From Marmoricola sp. Leaf446 (GTDB taxonomy: Bacteria; Actinomycetota; Actinomycetes; Propionibacteriales; Nocardioidaceae), in the NCBI RefSeq assembly GCF_001424755.1, contig NZ_LMRF01000001.1, positions 1,083,744 to 1,147,743 on the forward strand: DNA of 64,000 bases. The letters are read 5' to 3'. The notes under the pieces are model-generated. The model ran no database searches. It was not told the DNA's origin and saw only the letters and a list, made by a program, of their open reading frames with translations. The translations under genes were made by a program, and so were the position numbers. Positions 51,547 to 61,372 of the stretch are shown here, piece by piece (position 1 is the stretch's first letter; each line of letters begins with the position of its first letter).

Positions 51547-52940
51547 CGGGCCACCTCCCCGTCGGTGCGGGCCGAGCCGGGCGTCGGGTCGGCGTCGTCG
51601 GGCAGCAGCCGGCGGATCGAGATCCGGTCGACGCGCAGCCCGTCCATCCGCTCCACCCGCAGCACCACGTGCTCCTGGACCGGGGCCTCGTCGTCGTCCT
51701 CGGGCACCTCGACGGGCAGCGGCACCAGCGCCCGGTCGCCGCGCTCGGGGATCCGGCCCAGCTCGCGCACCAGGAGGCCGGCGACGGTGTCGTAGTCCTC
51801 GTCCTCGGGCAGCTCCAAGCCGGTGGCCGCGGCGACCTCGTCGGGCCGCAGCAGCCCGGAGACGATCCAGGACCCGTCGGGGCGCTGCCGCAGCCGGGAG
51901 CCGTAGCGGTCGTGCTCGTCGGCGATGTCGCCCACGATCTCCTCGACGACGTCCTCCAGCGTCACGACCCCGGCCGTCCCGCCGTACTCGTCGGAGACGA
52001 TCGCCATCTGGAAGCCCTCGCCGCGCAGCAACGAGAGCAGCGGGTCGAGCCGCAGCGACTCGGGCACGACGGTGGCCTCGACCATCACCTCGCGGATCAG
52101 GGTGTCGCTGCGCTCGGAGCGGGGGACCGCGACCGCCTGCTTGACGTGGACCGAGCCCACCACGTTGTCCGAGGTGCCCTTGATGACGGGGAACTTGGAG
52201 AACCCCGTCGAGCTCGACAGGTCGATGATCTCGCTGACCGGGTCGGTCGCGTCGACGCAGGCCATCTGCACCCGCGGCGTCATGATCTCGCCGGCGGTGC
52301 GCGGTCCGAAGGCCACCGAGCGCTCCACCAGGTTGGCCGTCTCGCTGTCGAGGGTGCCCTCGGTCGCGCTGCGCTTGGTCAGCGAGGCCAGCTCGTCGAC
52401 CGAGCGGGCCGAGCGCAGCTCCTCCTGGGGCTCCGCGCCGAGCGCGCGGACGATCGCGTTGGCCGAGCCGTTGAGCAGCCGGATCGGGCCGCGCATCGCG
52501 GTGGTGAAGACCCGCATCGGGACCTGGGTGGCCTTGGCCGTGGCCAGCGGCAGCGCGATGGCGAGGTTCTTGGGCACCAGCTCGCCGAAGATCATGGTCA
52601 GGCCCGTGGCCAGCACGAGGCCGGCCGCGACCGAGATCGGCGTGATCGCCGACTCCGGGGTCCCGACCAGCTCCAGCGGCCCGCGGATCAGCCGCGAGAT
52701 GGCCGGCTCGGCCAGGAAGCCGATGGCCAGGTTGGTCAGCGTGATGCCGACCTGGGCCCCCGACAGCTGGGTGGAGAGCGACTTCAGCGCGACCCGGACG
52801 CCCTCGGCGCCCTTGTCGCCGCCGGCGGCCGCCTTCTCCACGCTCGAGCGGTCGACGGTGACGAAGCTGAACTCGGCTGCCACGAAGACGCCGCAGGCCA
52901 GCACGAGGCCGGCCGAGACCGCCAGCAGGAGCCATTCCAT
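51543..52940 (-). CDS. CNNM/CBS-domain membrane protein with CorC_HlyC domain
   Basis: A 465-residue protein. It has a CNNM domain (CGVFVAAEFSFVTVDRSSVE, SGAQVGITLTNLAIGFLAEP, FGELVPKNLAIALPLA), a CBS pair (AGEIMTPRVQMACVDATDPV, TGFSKFPVIKGTSDNVVGSV; VSDEYGGTAGVVTLEDVVEE) and a C-terminal CorC_HlyC domain (DEDYDTVAGLLVRELGRIPE). It probably exports divalent cations such as Mg2+ together with its partner. It is the first gene of the pair, divergent from the PP2C gene. The ATG at 52940 lies close to a G-rich stretch. Confidence 0.93.
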   Translation of the reverse strand: MEWLLLAVSAGLVLACGVFVAAEFSFVTVDRSSVEKAAAGGDKGAEGVRVALKSLSTQLSGAQVGITLTNLAIGFLAEPAISRLIRGPLELVGTPESAITPISVAAGLVLATGLTMIFGELVPKNLAIALPLATAKATQVPMRVFTTAMRGPIRLLNGSANAIVRALGAEPQEELRSARSVDELASLTKRSATEGTLDSETANLVERSVAFGPRTAGEIMTPRVQMACVDATDPVSEIIDLSSSTGFSKFPVIKGTSDNVVGSVHVKQAVAVPRSERSDTLIREVMVEATVVPESLRLDPLLSLLRGEGFQMAIVSDEYGGTAGVVTLEDVVEEIVGDIADEHDRYGSRLRQRPDGSWIVSGLLRPDEVAAATGLELPEDEDYDTVAGLLVRELGRIPERGDRALVPLPVEVPEDDDEAPVQEHVVLRVERMDGLRVDRISIRRLLPDDADPTPGSARTDGEVAR

Positions 52941-53059
52941 CCCCCCATTGTGGGGGGTGGGGGCCGTGCCGGTGACCGCGCCCGTGCGCGTGAGCCCGCG
53001 CCCCGGAACACCTCGCGGCCCCGGGCCGTTGACCAGATGTCGGGAGAGGGTGGTCGACC

Positions 53060-53872
53060 GTGCTGAGGTTCACCGGTGCTGCAGCCAGCGATCGCGGCCG
53101 CGTGCGCGAGCACAACGAGGACTCGGGGTACGCCGGTCCGGGCCTGCTCGTCGTCGCCGACGGCGTCGGGGGAGCGGCCGCCGGTGAGGTCGCCTCGGCC
53201 ACCGCGGTCCACGTGCTCTCGGCCCTCGCCCTGCCGGGGGCGTACGCCGACCCGCTGGCCGGGCTGCGCAGCGGCGTACGACTGGCGCAGGAGCAGGTGG
53301 CCCTCGGTGTCGCCCAGGACGAGCGCCGCACCGGGATGGCCACGACGCTGACCGCCGTCCTCGGCGACGGCCGCCGCTTCGCGCTGGCCCACCTCGGCGA
53401 CTCGCGGGCCTACGTCTGGCGCGAGCGCACCCTGACCCGCGTCACCCGTGACCACACCGTCGTCCAGGACCTGCTCGACGACGGCCGGCTGACCGCGGCC
53501 GAGGCGCGTGAGCACCCCTGGCGCCACGTGGTCGTGCGCAGCCTCGGGGGCGACCCCGGGGAGACCGGCGAGGTGACCCGGCTCGACCTGCGCCGCGGCG
53601 ACCGCGTGCTGCTGTGCAGCGACGGGCTCACCGACCTCGTCGACGACGCGGCCGTCGCCGGCGTCCTGGCCGACCACCGGTCCGACGACGCCGCCGTGAC
53701 CGCCCTGGTCGCGGCGGCCAACGACGCGGGTGGCCGCGACAACATCACCTGCGTGCTGGCCACCGTCGTGCCGGGCGTGCCCGCGAGCCACGACGGTGTC
53801 CTGGTCGGCGCCGTGCGCGACCCGCGCCTCGCCGTCGTCGCCGGCGTGGGCCCGACCCGGCGCACCGCCTGA
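53060..53872 (+). CDS. PP2C-family serine/threonine protein phosphatase
   Basis: A 270-residue protein with all PP2C motifs: SDRGRVREHNEDSGYA, LLVVADGVGGAAAGEVAS, LAHLGDSRAYVWR, LLCSDGLTDLVDD and GGRDNITCVLA, including the metal-binding aspartates. It is soluble and lacks a membrane anchor, unlike PstP. It should oppose Ser/Thr kinases of unknown identity; none is encoded nearby. The GTG start follows GGGAGAGG about 12 nt upstream. The last 25 residues extend beyond the core. Confidence 0.93.
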   Translation: MLRFTGAAASDRGRVREHNEDSGYAGPGLLVVADGVGGAAAGEVASATAVHVLSALALPGAYADPLAGLRSGVRLAQEQVALGVAQDERRTGMATTLTAVLGDGRRFALAHLGDSRAYVWRERTLTRVTRDHTVVQDLLDDGRLTAAEAREHPWRHVVVRSLGGDPGETGEVTRLDLRRGDRVLLCSDGLTDLVDDAAVAGVLADHRSDDAAVTALVAAANDAGGRDNITCVLATVVPGVPASHDGVLVGAVRDPRLAVVAGVGPTRRTA

Positions 53873-54018
53873 GTTTCGGCGTTCCGCTGGTCACGGCCGT
53901 GGCCATGCGTCACACTGGACGCACAAGTCCACATCTGCACCGCACGTCATGTGACCTGCCTGCTCGTTCGAGACCGCTGGGGAAGGCGTACCTCGACGCC
54001 GAGCCTGAGGAGGTCCCC

Positions 54019-54534
54019 GTGAGTGCTGCAGCCAACCGTCCCACCACGCGTGGTGTGCTCTACGTGCACTCCACGCCCTCTGCGCTGTGCCCGCACGTCG
54101 AGTGGGCCGTCGGCGGGGTGCTCGGCCTCGCCCCGCGCGTCGAGTGGACCCCGCAGCCCGCGCAGGCCGGCCACTACCGCACCGAGTACTCCTGGTCCGG
54201 CGACACCGGAACCGCCGCCGCCATCACCTCGGCGCTGCGCGGCTGGAACCACCTGCGCTTCGAGGTCACCGAGGAGGCGACGTCCTCCACCGAGGGGGCG
54301 CGCTACGCCGTCACCCCCACGCTGGGCGTCTTCCACGCCGTCACCGGCCTGCACGGCGACGTGATGATCCCCGAGGACCGGCTCAAGGCCGCCCTCGTCA
54401 AGGCGTCGCTGGGCGAGACCACCCTCGAGCTCGAGGTCGACAAGCTGCTCGGCAAGGCGTGGGACGCCGAGCTCGAGACCTTCCGTCACGCCGGCGAGGG
54501 TGTCGCGGTGCGCTGGCTGCACCACGTCGTCTGA
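54019..54534 (+). CDS. DUF3145 protein
   Basis: A 171-residue protein with the DUF3145 hallmark GVLYVHSTPSALCPHVEWAV, then VEWTPQPAQAGHYRTEYSWS, GTAAAITSALRGWNHLRFEV and HGDVMIPEDRLKAAL. This family is confined to actinomycetes and has no established biochemical role. GTG 54019 has GAGGAGG 4 nt upstream. It is convergent with the solitary ACP gene that ends 16 bp away. No other partner is visible. Confidence 0.93.
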   Translation: MSAAANRPTTRGVLYVHSTPSALCPHVEWAVGGVLGLAPRVEWTPQPAQAGHYRTEYSWSGDTGTAAAITSALRGWNHLRFEVTEEATSSTEGARYAVTPTLGVFHAVTGLHGDVMIPEDRLKAALVKASLGETTLELEVDKLLGKAWDAELETFRHAGEGVAVRWLHHVV

Positions 54535-54550
54535 CCTGCGGCGCAGCGCC

Positions 54551-54907
54551 TCAGGCCCCCGGCGTACGACGCTCCTGGTGGGCCAGGAAGTCGACGAGGT
54601 CGCCGACGTGGACCAGCTCGCGGGTGACGGCGTCGGGCACGCGCACGCCCAGCCGGCGCTCGAAGCCCTCCAGCACCTCGATCATCGACAGCGAGTCGAC
54701 CCGCAGGTCGTCGACGAACCGGTGCTCGGGCCGTACGTCGCCCGCAGGCGTGCCCGTCACCAGCTCGACCAGCTCCGCCACCTGGCGCACCCGCCGCGGG
54801 TCCAGGTCCGGCGAGGTCGTCCGGTCGGGGCCGGGAGCACCCGTGGCCGGTCGTCGACCCGGTCGTCGACCGGGTCGCGGCACGGGACGGACGAAGCGGG
54901 GCGGCAC
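54551..54907 (-). CDS. Solitary acyl carrier protein with an Arg/Pro-rich N-terminal extension
   Basis: A 118-residue protein. Residues about 38-115 form an acyl carrier domain with the phosphopantetheine site VDDLRVDSLSMIEVLEG (Ser72) and helices before and after it. The first 35 residues are Arg- and Pro-rich (PRPGRRPGRRP) and contain a direct repeat at DNA level. No ketosynthase, FabD or other FAS/PKS gene is adjacent, so the partner is unknown; DUF3145 on the other side may be functionally linked. GTG 54907 lies 6 nt after TACGAT (54919-54914). Confidence 0.85.
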   Translation of the reverse strand: MPPRFVRPVPRPGRRPGRRPATGAPGPDRTTSPDLDPRRVRQVAELVELVTGTPAGDVRPEHRFVDDLRVDSLSMIEVLEGFERRLGVRVPDAVTRELVHVGDLVDFLAHQERRTPGA

Positions 54908-55098
54908 CCGCGGATCGTACCCGTCACGCGGGTCGCCAGGAGTACCCGTTCCGGCGCCCCACAATCGAGAATCGCCCACCAGGACGGGGGATTCACCTCT
55001 ACCGTCCACCTGTCGGCCCCGTCGCGCGGCGACCAACCGGAACCCAACCGTGCGTGGTTGACTCTGCCCGGGAGGCCGACCGAACCCCAGGAGTGTGC

Positions 55099-56082
55099 AT
55101 GACCACGGAGCCCGACGCGGCCTTCGAGCTGCAGCGCGTGACCATCCACGGTCACGAGCGCGCCTTCGTGCGTGCCGGTTCGGGCCCGGCGCTGCTCCTC
55201 CTCCACGGCCTCGGCTGCGACCACACCACGTGGTTCCCGGCCATCCGCGACCTCGCGCGCCACTTCACCGTGATCGCGCCCGACCTGCTGGGCCACGGCG
55301 TCAGCGCCAAGCCCCGGGCCGACTACTCCGTGGGCGGCTACGCCAACGGCATGCGCGACCTGCTGACCGTGCTGGGCGTCGACAAGGTCACCGTGGTGGG
55401 CCACAGCTTCGGCGGTGGCGTGGCGATGCAGTTCGCCTACCAGTTCCCCGAGCGCACCGAGCGGATGATCCTGGTCGCCCCGGGCGGCCTCGGGCCCGAG
55501 GTGACCCCGCTCATCCGACTGATCACGCTCCCCGGCTTCCACCAGGCGATGGGCCTGGCCACCCTGCCCGGCGTGCGCCACGTCGGCAAGGCGGGCCTCC
55601 GGGCGCTGTCGCGCACCGGCCTGCACGGCACCCGGGACCTGGCCGAGGTCGCCGACATCTACGAGTCGTTCAAGGACCCCCGGGCCCGGGCCGCGATCGC
55701 CCACGTGGTGCGCGCCGTGGTCGACATGAAGGGCCAGATCGTCACCATGGTCGACCGGGCCTACCTGACCCAGGCGATGCCGATGCTGGTGGTCTGGGGC
55801 ACCGACGACATGGTCATCCCGGCGAAACACGCCGACAACGCCGCGCGTACCGCCCCGGGCGCGGTCGTGGAGATCGTGCCCAACGCCGGGCACTTCCCCC
55901 ACAAGGACCACCCGGAGCGGTTCGTGCGGGTCGTCCAGGAGTTCGTCCGCGCGACCCAGCCCGCGTCGTACCACCGGGGGCGCTGGCGCACCCTGCTCCG
56001 CAACGGCCCCGCGCTGCCCTCCAACCGGGCCGAGGCCGGCGAGGCGCCGATGACGCCGGTCGCCCAGCTGCCCGGCGCCTGA
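55099..56082 (+). CDS. Alpha/beta hydrolase
   Basis: A 327-residue protein with the oxyanion segment LLLLHGLGCDHTTWFP, DLLGHGVSAKP, the nucleophile elbow VVGHSFGGGVAMQF (Ser in GHSFG), the acid in VVWGTDDMVIP and catalytic His in NAGHFPHKDHPERF. It belongs to the MhpC/epoxide hydrolase-like group and hydrolyses an ester or C-C bond of unknown identity. The C-terminal 40 residues (SYHRGRWRTLLRNGPALP) are unusual. CAGGAG lies 6 nt before the ATG. It is convergent with aceE. Confidence 0.9.
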   Translation: MTTEPDAAFELQRVTIHGHERAFVRAGSGPALLLLHGLGCDHTTWFPAIRDLARHFTVIAPDLLGHGVSAKPRADYSVGGYANGMRDLLTVLGVDKVTVVGHSFGGGVAMQFAYQFPERTERMILVAPGGLGPEVTPLIRLITLPGFHQAMGLATLPGVRHVGKAGLRALSRTGLHGTRDLAEVADIYESFKDPRARAAIAHVVRAVVDMKGQIVTMVDRAYLTQAMPMLVVWGTDDMVIPAKHADNAARTAPGAVVEIVPNAGHFPHKDHPERFVRVVQEFVRATQPASYHRGRWRTLLRNGPALPSNRAEAGEAPMTPVAQLPGA

Positions 56083-56124
56083 CCCACCCGACTCCCGGGC
56101 GGCCAGGCGCCGGATCGCAGGACC

Positions 56125-58974
56125 TCAGGCGTCCCCGCCCTCCTGGGCGACGTCGGAGACGGCGGTCGGGTCGTCGATGCGGTACTTCTCGAACGCCTCG
56201 GTCACCAGCTCGGGCTTGACCTCGCCGCGCTGGGCGAGGGCCCGCAGGGTCGCCACGACGACGCTCTCGGCGTCGACCTGGAAGTAGCGGCGGGCGGCCG
56301 GGCGGGTGTCGGCGAAGCCGAACCCGTCGGTGCCGAGCACGTGGTAGTCCTCGGGCACCCAGTGGGCGATCTGCATCGGGACCGCGCGCATGTAGTCGCT
56401 GACCGCGACGACCGGGCCGATCGCCCCCTCCAGCTTGGTCGTGACGTAGGCGTCGCGTGCCTTCTCGCCGGGGTGGTTGAGCGACCAGCGGTCGGCGTCG
56501 ACGGCCTCGCGGGCCAGCTCGTTCCACGAGGTCACCGACCACAGGTCGGCGGCCACGCCCCAGTCGTCGGCCAGCAGCTGCTGCGCCTTCTGGATCCAGG
56601 GGAACCCGATGCCCGAGGCGAGCAGCTGGGCGCGCGGCGCGTCGCCGGAGTCGCGCGCGACCTCGGGGGCGTCGGAGAACTTGTAGATGCCCTTGAGCAG
56701 GCCCTCGAGGTCGAGGTCCTCGGGCTCGGCGGGCTGGCTGACCGGCTCGTTGTAGACGGTCATGTAGAAGATGACGTCCTCGCCGTGCGGGTGCTCCTCG
56801 CTCGAGGTGTACATCCGGCGCAGGCCGTCCTGCATGATGTGCGCGACCTCGTAGGACGTGGCCGGGTCGTAGTGCACGACCGCCGGGTTGGTCGCCGCGA
56901 GCAGCGGCGAGTGGCCGTCGGCGTGCTGCAGGCCCTCACCGGTCAGCGTGGTGCGACCGGCCGTGGCGCCGATGAGGAAGCCGCGGGCCAGCTGGTCGGC
57001 CATCGCCCAGATCGAGTCGCCGGTGCGCTGGAACCCGAACATCGAGTAGAAGATGTAGAACGGGATCATCACCTCGCCGTGCGTGGAGTACGACGAGCCG
57101 GCGGCCGTGGCCGAGGCCATCGCGCCCGCCTCGGAGATGCCCTCGTGGAGCAGCTGACCGTCGACGTCCTCGCGCCACTTCAGCAGCAGCTTGCGGTCGA
57201 CCGACTCGTAGCGCTGGCCGAAGGGGTTGTAGACCTTCGCGCTCGGGAACATCGAGTCCATGCCGAACGTGCGGTACTCGTCGGGGGCGATCGGCACGAT
57301 GCGCTTGCCGATCTCCTTGTCCTTCATCCAGTCGCGCAGCAGCCGTACGACCGCCATCGTGGTCGCGACCTTGGACTTGCCCGACCCGGCCTTGAGCTCC
57401 TTGTAGCTCTCGTCGCCGGGGACCTTGAGCTCCTTGGCGCGGATCACCCGGCGGGGGATCGAGCCACCGAGCTGGCGGCGCCGCTCGAGCATGTACTGGA
57501 TCTCGTCGGAGTCCTTGCCCGGGTGGAAGAACGGCGCGGTGCCGTCGGCCTCGTAGGCCGCGGTCAGCTCCTTGTCGCTCATCGGCAGGTAGAGCCGGTC
57601 GCGGAACTTCTTCAGGTCGTCGAGCTTGAGCTTCTTCATCTGGTGGCTGGCGTTTTTGCCCTCCAGCCCCTCGATGGTCCACCCCTTGACGGTGTGGGCC
57701 AGGATCACGGTCGGCTGGCCGGCGTGCTTGGCGGCCGCCTCGAAGGCGGCGTACACCTTGCGGTAGTCGTGGCCACCGCGCGGCAGCTTCTCGATCTGCT
57801 TGTCGGTCATGTGCTCGACCATCTTCTTCAGGCGCGGGTCGCGACCGAAGAAGTGCTCGCGGTTGTAGGCGCCGTCCTCGACCGAGTAGGTCTGGAACTG
57901 TCCGTCGGGGGTGCTGTTCATCGCGTTGACCAGCACGCCGTCGACGTCGCGGGCGAGCAGGTCGTCCCACTCGCGGCCCCAGATCACCTTGATGACGTTC
58001 CAGCCGGCGCCGCGGAAGTTGGACTCCAGCTCCTGGATGATCTTGCCGTTGCCGCGCACCGGGCCGTCGAGCTGCTGCAGGTTGCAGTTGATGACCCAGG
58101 TCAGGTTGTCGAGCTCCTCGCGGGCGGCGACGGTGATCGCGCCCAGCGACTCGGGCTCGGCCATCTCGCCGTCGCCGAGGAAGGCCCAGACCGACTGCTG
58201 CGAGGTGTCCTTGATGCCGCGGTTCTGCAGGTAGCGGTTGAACCGTGCCTGGTAGATCGAGTTGATGCCGGTCAGGCCCATCGACACCGTGGGGAACTCC
58301 CAGAAGTCGGGCATCAGGCGGGGGTGGGGGTAGGACGGCAGGCCCTTGCCGATGCCGTGCTGCACCTCCTGGCGGAAGTGGAGCAGCTGCTGCTCGGTCA
58401 GCCGGCCCTCGAGGTAGGCGCGGGCGTAGACGCCCGGGGAGCCGTGGCCCTGGATGTAGACCTGGTCGCCGCCGCCGGGGTGGTCGTGGCCGCGGAAGAA
58501 GTGGTTGAAGCCGACCTCGTAGAGCGAGGCGGAGGACTGGTAGGTCGCGATGTGGCCGCCGACCTCGAGCCCGGGGCGGTTGGCGTCGGAGACGGTGACC
58601 GCGGCGTTCCAGCGGATGAAGGCGCGGATCCGGCGCTCGATGTCCTCGTCGCCGGGGAACCACGGCTCCCGCTCGGGCGGGATGGTGTTGATGTAGTCGG
58701 TGCTGCGCAGCGCCGGCACCCCCACGGAGCCCTCGCGCGCCCGCTCCAGCAGCCGCAGCATCACGTAGCGCGCCCGGTCGCGACCGCGGTCGCTGAGCAT
58801 CGCGTCGAACGAGTCCAGCCAGTCCTGGGTCTCGTCGGGGTCGATGTCGGGGAGCTGCGTGGGCAGTCCCTCGTGGATGACGGAGGCGCGGGGTGCGGAG
58901 GCCTGCGGGGTGGGGGCCTGGGCCGGCACGACCGTCTGCTCGGCCTGCGAAGAGGTCTTCTCGGAGTCGCTCAC
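56125..58974 (-). CDS. aceE: Pyruvate dehydrogenase E1 component (homodimeric)
   Basis: A 949-residue thiamine diphosphate enzyme. It has the AceE-type N-terminal region with [40 protein letters not shown], the TPP motif [20 protein letters not shown] to [19 protein letters not shown], and the pyrimidine-binding part [16 protein letters not shown] [20 protein letters not shown]. It decarboxylates pyruvate and acetylates the E2 lipoyl domain, whose gene is not in the window. The GTG start at 58974 follows an AT-rich stretch. It is divergent from DUF3052, a neighbourhood that is conserved in actinomycetes. Confidence 0.97.
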   Translation of the reverse strand: MSDSEKTSSQAEQTVVPAQAPTPQASAPRASVIHEGLPTQLPDIDPDETQDWLDSFDAMLSDRGRDRARYVMLRLLERAREGSVGVPALRSTDYINTIPPEREPWFPGDEDIERRIRAFIRWNAAVTVSDANRPGLEVGGHIATYQSSASLYEVGFNHFFRGHDHPGGGDQVYIQGHGSPGVYARAYLEGRLTEQQLLHFRQEVQHGIGKGLPSYPHPRLMPDFWEFPTVSMGLTGINSIYQARFNRYLQNRGIKDTSQQSVWAFLGDGEMAEPESLGAITVAAREELDNLTWVINCNLQQLDGPVRGNGKIIQELESNFRGAGWNVIKVIWGREWDDLLARDVDGVLVNAMNSTPDGQFQTYSVEDGAYNREHFFGRDPRLKKMVEHMTDKQIEKLPRGGHDYRKVYAAFEAAAKHAGQPTVILAHTVKGWTIEGLEGKNASHQMKKLKLDDLKKFRDRLYLPMSDKELTAAYEADGTAPFFHPGKDSDEIQYMLERRRQLGGSIPRRVIRAKELKVPGDESYKELKAGSGKSKVATTMAVVRLLRDWMKDKEIGKRIVPIAPDEYRTFGMDSMFPSAKVYNPFGQRYESVDRKLLLKWREDVDGQLLHEGISEAGAMASATAAGSSYSTHGEVMIPFYIFYSMFGFQRTGDSIWAMADQLARGFLIGATAGRTTLTGEGLQHADGHSPLLAATNPAVVHYDPATSYEVAHIMQDGLRRMYTSSEEHPHGEDVIFYMTVYNEPVSQPAEPEDLDLEGLLKGIYKFSDAPEVARDSGDAPRAQLLASGIGFPWIQKAQQLLADDWGVAADLWSVTSWNELAREAVDADRWSLNHPGEKARDAYVTTKLEGAIGPVVAVSDYMRAVPMQIAHWVPEDYHVLGTDGFGFADTRPAARRYFQVDAESVVVATLRALAQRGEVKPELVTEAFEKYRIDDPTAVSDVAQEGGDA

Positions 58975-59177
58975 AGCCCAATCGTGCCACCGTCAGCGGC
59001 ACGGGAGAATTTACTGACGAGTACGCCGTCCGGCCCCGTCCCACCAGGCGGGTCCGCCGCGCCCGGGAGCGGGCGTGAGGCTTGCGTCCGGCGGGGAGGT
59101 CTAGTGGACTACGGGCACATCACGCCCGGGAGGACCCGGCGCGTGCCACTGGGGGACACGGATTTGGAGGCTGCAAG

Positions 59178-59594
59178 GTGAGCCCGAGCACAGGGGGCGA
59201 CGTAGCGCTGGGCGACCGGTTGGGTCTCAAGCCCGGCACGGTCGTGCAGGAGCTCGGCTGGGACGAGGACGTCGACGACGACGTGCGACAGGCGATCGAG
59301 GACGCCATCGACGCCGACATGGTGGACGGCGACCACGGTGACGTCGTGGACTCCGTCGTGCTGTGGTGGCGCGACGACGACGGCGACCTGGTGGACGCGC
59401 TCGTGGACTCCCTCACCGACCTCGTGGGCGGCGGCGCGATCTGGCTGCTGACCCCCAAGGTGGGCCGTCCCGGGGCGGTGGACCCGGCGGATGTCGCCGA
59501 ATCCGCCCCGATCGCGGGACTTTCCACCACCACGACCGTTGCTGTGGGTAGAGAGTGGACGGGCACCCGTTTGGTGGCGCCCAAGAGCCGCTGA
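59178..59594 (+). CDS. DUF3052 protein
   Basis: A 138-residue protein with the DUF3052 pattern GLKPGTVVQELGWDEDVDDD, VVDSVVLWWRDDDGDLVDAL, DLVGGGAIWLLTPKVGRPGA and STTTTVAVGREWTGTRLVAP. The family is actinomycete-specific and of unknown function; in Streptomyces and mycobacteria it lies beside aceE and ahpE, as here except for one inserted gene. GGAGG lies 8 nt before the GTG start. Its acidity is striking: nearly one third of residues are Asp or Glu. Confidence 0.93.
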   Translation: MSPSTGGDVALGDRLGLKPGTVVQELGWDEDVDDDVRQAIEDAIDADMVDGDHGDVVDSVVLWWRDDDGDLVDALVDSLTDLVGGGAIWLLTPKVGRPGAVDPADVAESAPIAGLSTTTTVAVGREWTGTRLVAPKSR

Positions 59595-59618
59595 CGCACC
59601 CACAGGAGGCCCCGCTAG

Positions 59619-61340
59619 ATGCCCTCGTTCGACAAGCTCGGCAAGCAGGCAGTTCGTCACACCCGGATGCTCAAGGTGATGGCCACGAGCGGGGTGATCC
59701 GGCCCTACGGCCCCCGCAAGCTGCTCGGCATCGCCACCACGCTCCAGAAGCGTGGCATCGGCTTCGCGGGCGGCATGGGCGCGCTGGCCGTCCGCAGCGG
59801 TGACGAGGTAGGCCTGGTCGACGAGCTGGGCGAGCTGACCTGGCGCGAGGTGGACGAGCGCGCCACCCGGCTGGCCCGCGGGCTGCACGGCGTCGGGGTC
59901 TCCGAGGGCGACAGCGTCGCGGTGCTGTGCCGCAACCACCGCTACTTCGTCGACGTCTCGACCGCGCTGTCCAAGCTCGGCGCCGACATCCTCTACCTCA
60001 ACACCGCCTTCTCGGCCCCGCAGCTCGGCGAGGTCTGCGAGCGGGAGAAGCCGGTCGCGATCGTCTTCGACGACGAGTTCACCGAGCTGGTCGACAAGTC
60101 CGGTGTCGACGTCACCCGGGTGGTGGCCTGGCACGACGGGGAGGCCGACGGCTCGAGCACCCTGGTCGAGGACCTCATCGAGAAGGCCGGGGACGACGAG
60201 GTCGCCGTGCCCGACCACACCACCCGTCCGGTGATCCTCACCTCCGGCACCACCGGCACCCCCAAGGGCGCGCCCCGCGACGAGGCCGGCATCGACGGCG
60301 CCGTCGCGCTGCTGTCGCGGATGCCGCTCAAGACCGGGGGTCGCACCTACATCGCCGCCCCGCTGTTCCACACCTGGGGCTGGGCCCACCTCAACCTCGC
60401 GATGCTCCTGGGCTCCACGCTCGTGCTGCGCCGGAAGTTCGACCCGGCCGAGGCGCTGGAGACGCTGCGCGAGCAGCGGTGCGACGCCATGGTGGTGATC
60501 CCGGTGATGATGCAGCGCATCCTCAAGCTGCCCGAGTCCGAGCGCAGCGGTGACTGGTCGTTCCTCAAGGTGGTCGCCGCCTCCGGCTCCGCGCTGCCCG
60601 GTGACCTGGCCAGCGATTGGATGGACGCCTTCGGGGAGAACCTCTACAACACCTACGGCTCGACCGAGGTCGCCTGGGCCACCATCGCCCAGCCCCAGGA
60701 CATGCGCGACGCCCCCGGCACGGCCGGCAAGCCGCCGTACAACACCGTGGTGAAGATCTACGACGAGGACGGCAACCCCGTCGAGCAGGGCGAGTCGGGC
60801 CGTATCTTCGTCGGCAACACGATGCTCTTCGGCGGCTACACCGGCGACACCGACGAGAAGAAGGACATGATCGACGGCCTGATGTCGAGCGGCGACGTGG
60901 GCCGCTTCGACGACGAGGGTCGGCTCTTCGTGGAGGGCCGCGACGACGAGATGATCGTCTCCGGCGGCGAGAACGTGTTCCCGCAGGAGGTCGAGGACTG
61001 CCTCTCGCGCCACGAGGCGGTCTCCGACGTGGCCGCCATCGGTGTCGACGACGACGACTACGGCAAGCGGCTGCGCGCCTTCGTGGTGACCAGCGGCGAC
61101 GTGGACGAGGAGACCCTCAAGGGCCACGTCAAGGAGAACCTCGCCCGCTACAAGGTGCCCCGCGAGATCGTCTTCCTCGACGAGCTGCCCCGCAACGCCA
61201 CCGGCAAGATCCTCAAGAAGGACCTCAAGGAGTACGACGCCGAGGGCAACCCCGGCGCCGGGTCCTCCGACGGGGGCTCGGACCAGGGCTCCGACGGCGC
61301 TGCGGACGAGGTTCCCGACGACGGCGAGCAGGCCTCCTGA
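59619..61340 (+). CDS. Acyl-CoA synthetase (AMP-forming, FadD-type)
   Basis: A 573-residue adenylate-forming enzyme with ILTSGTTGTPKGAPRDEAG (phosphate loop), TYGSTEVAWATIAQP, SSGDVGRFDDEGRLFVEGRDD, MIVSGGENVFPQEVEDCLSR and the catalytic lysine in LPRNATGKILKKDLK. It activates a carboxylic acid, probably a medium- or long-chain fatty acid, as acyl-CoA. After the core is an acidic Ser/Gly-rich tail of about 35 residues. The gene begins 24 bp after DUF3052, so it is probably co-transcribed with it. Confidence 0.92.
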   Translation: MPSFDKLGKQAVRHTRMLKVMATSGVIRPYGPRKLLGIATTLQKRGIGFAGGMGALAVRSGDEVGLVDELGELTWREVDERATRLARGLHGVGVSEGDSVAVLCRNHRYFVDVSTALSKLGADILYLNTAFSAPQLGEVCEREKPVAIVFDDEFTELVDKSGVDVTRVVAWHDGEADGSSTLVEDLIEKAGDDEVAVPDHTTRPVILTSGTTGTPKGAPRDEAGIDGAVALLSRMPLKTGGRTYIAAPLFHTWGWAHLNLAMLLGSTLVLRRKFDPAEALETLREQRCDAMVVIPVMMQRILKLPESERSGDWSFLKVVAASGSALPGDLASDWMDAFGENLYNTYGSTEVAWATIAQPQDMRDAPGTAGKPPYNTVVKIYDEDGNPVEQGESGRIFVGNTMLFGGYTGDTDEKKDMIDGLMSSGDVGRFDDEGRLFVEGRDDEMIVSGGENVFPQEVEDCLSRHEAVSDVAAIGVDDDDYGKRLRAFVVTSGDVDEETLKGHVKENLARYKVPREIVFLDELPRNATGKILKKDLKEYDAEGNPGAGSSDGGSDQGSDGAADEVPDDGEQAS

Positions 61341-61372
61341 GGGCACCCGAGCCCGGCTGGCACGATGGCGCC

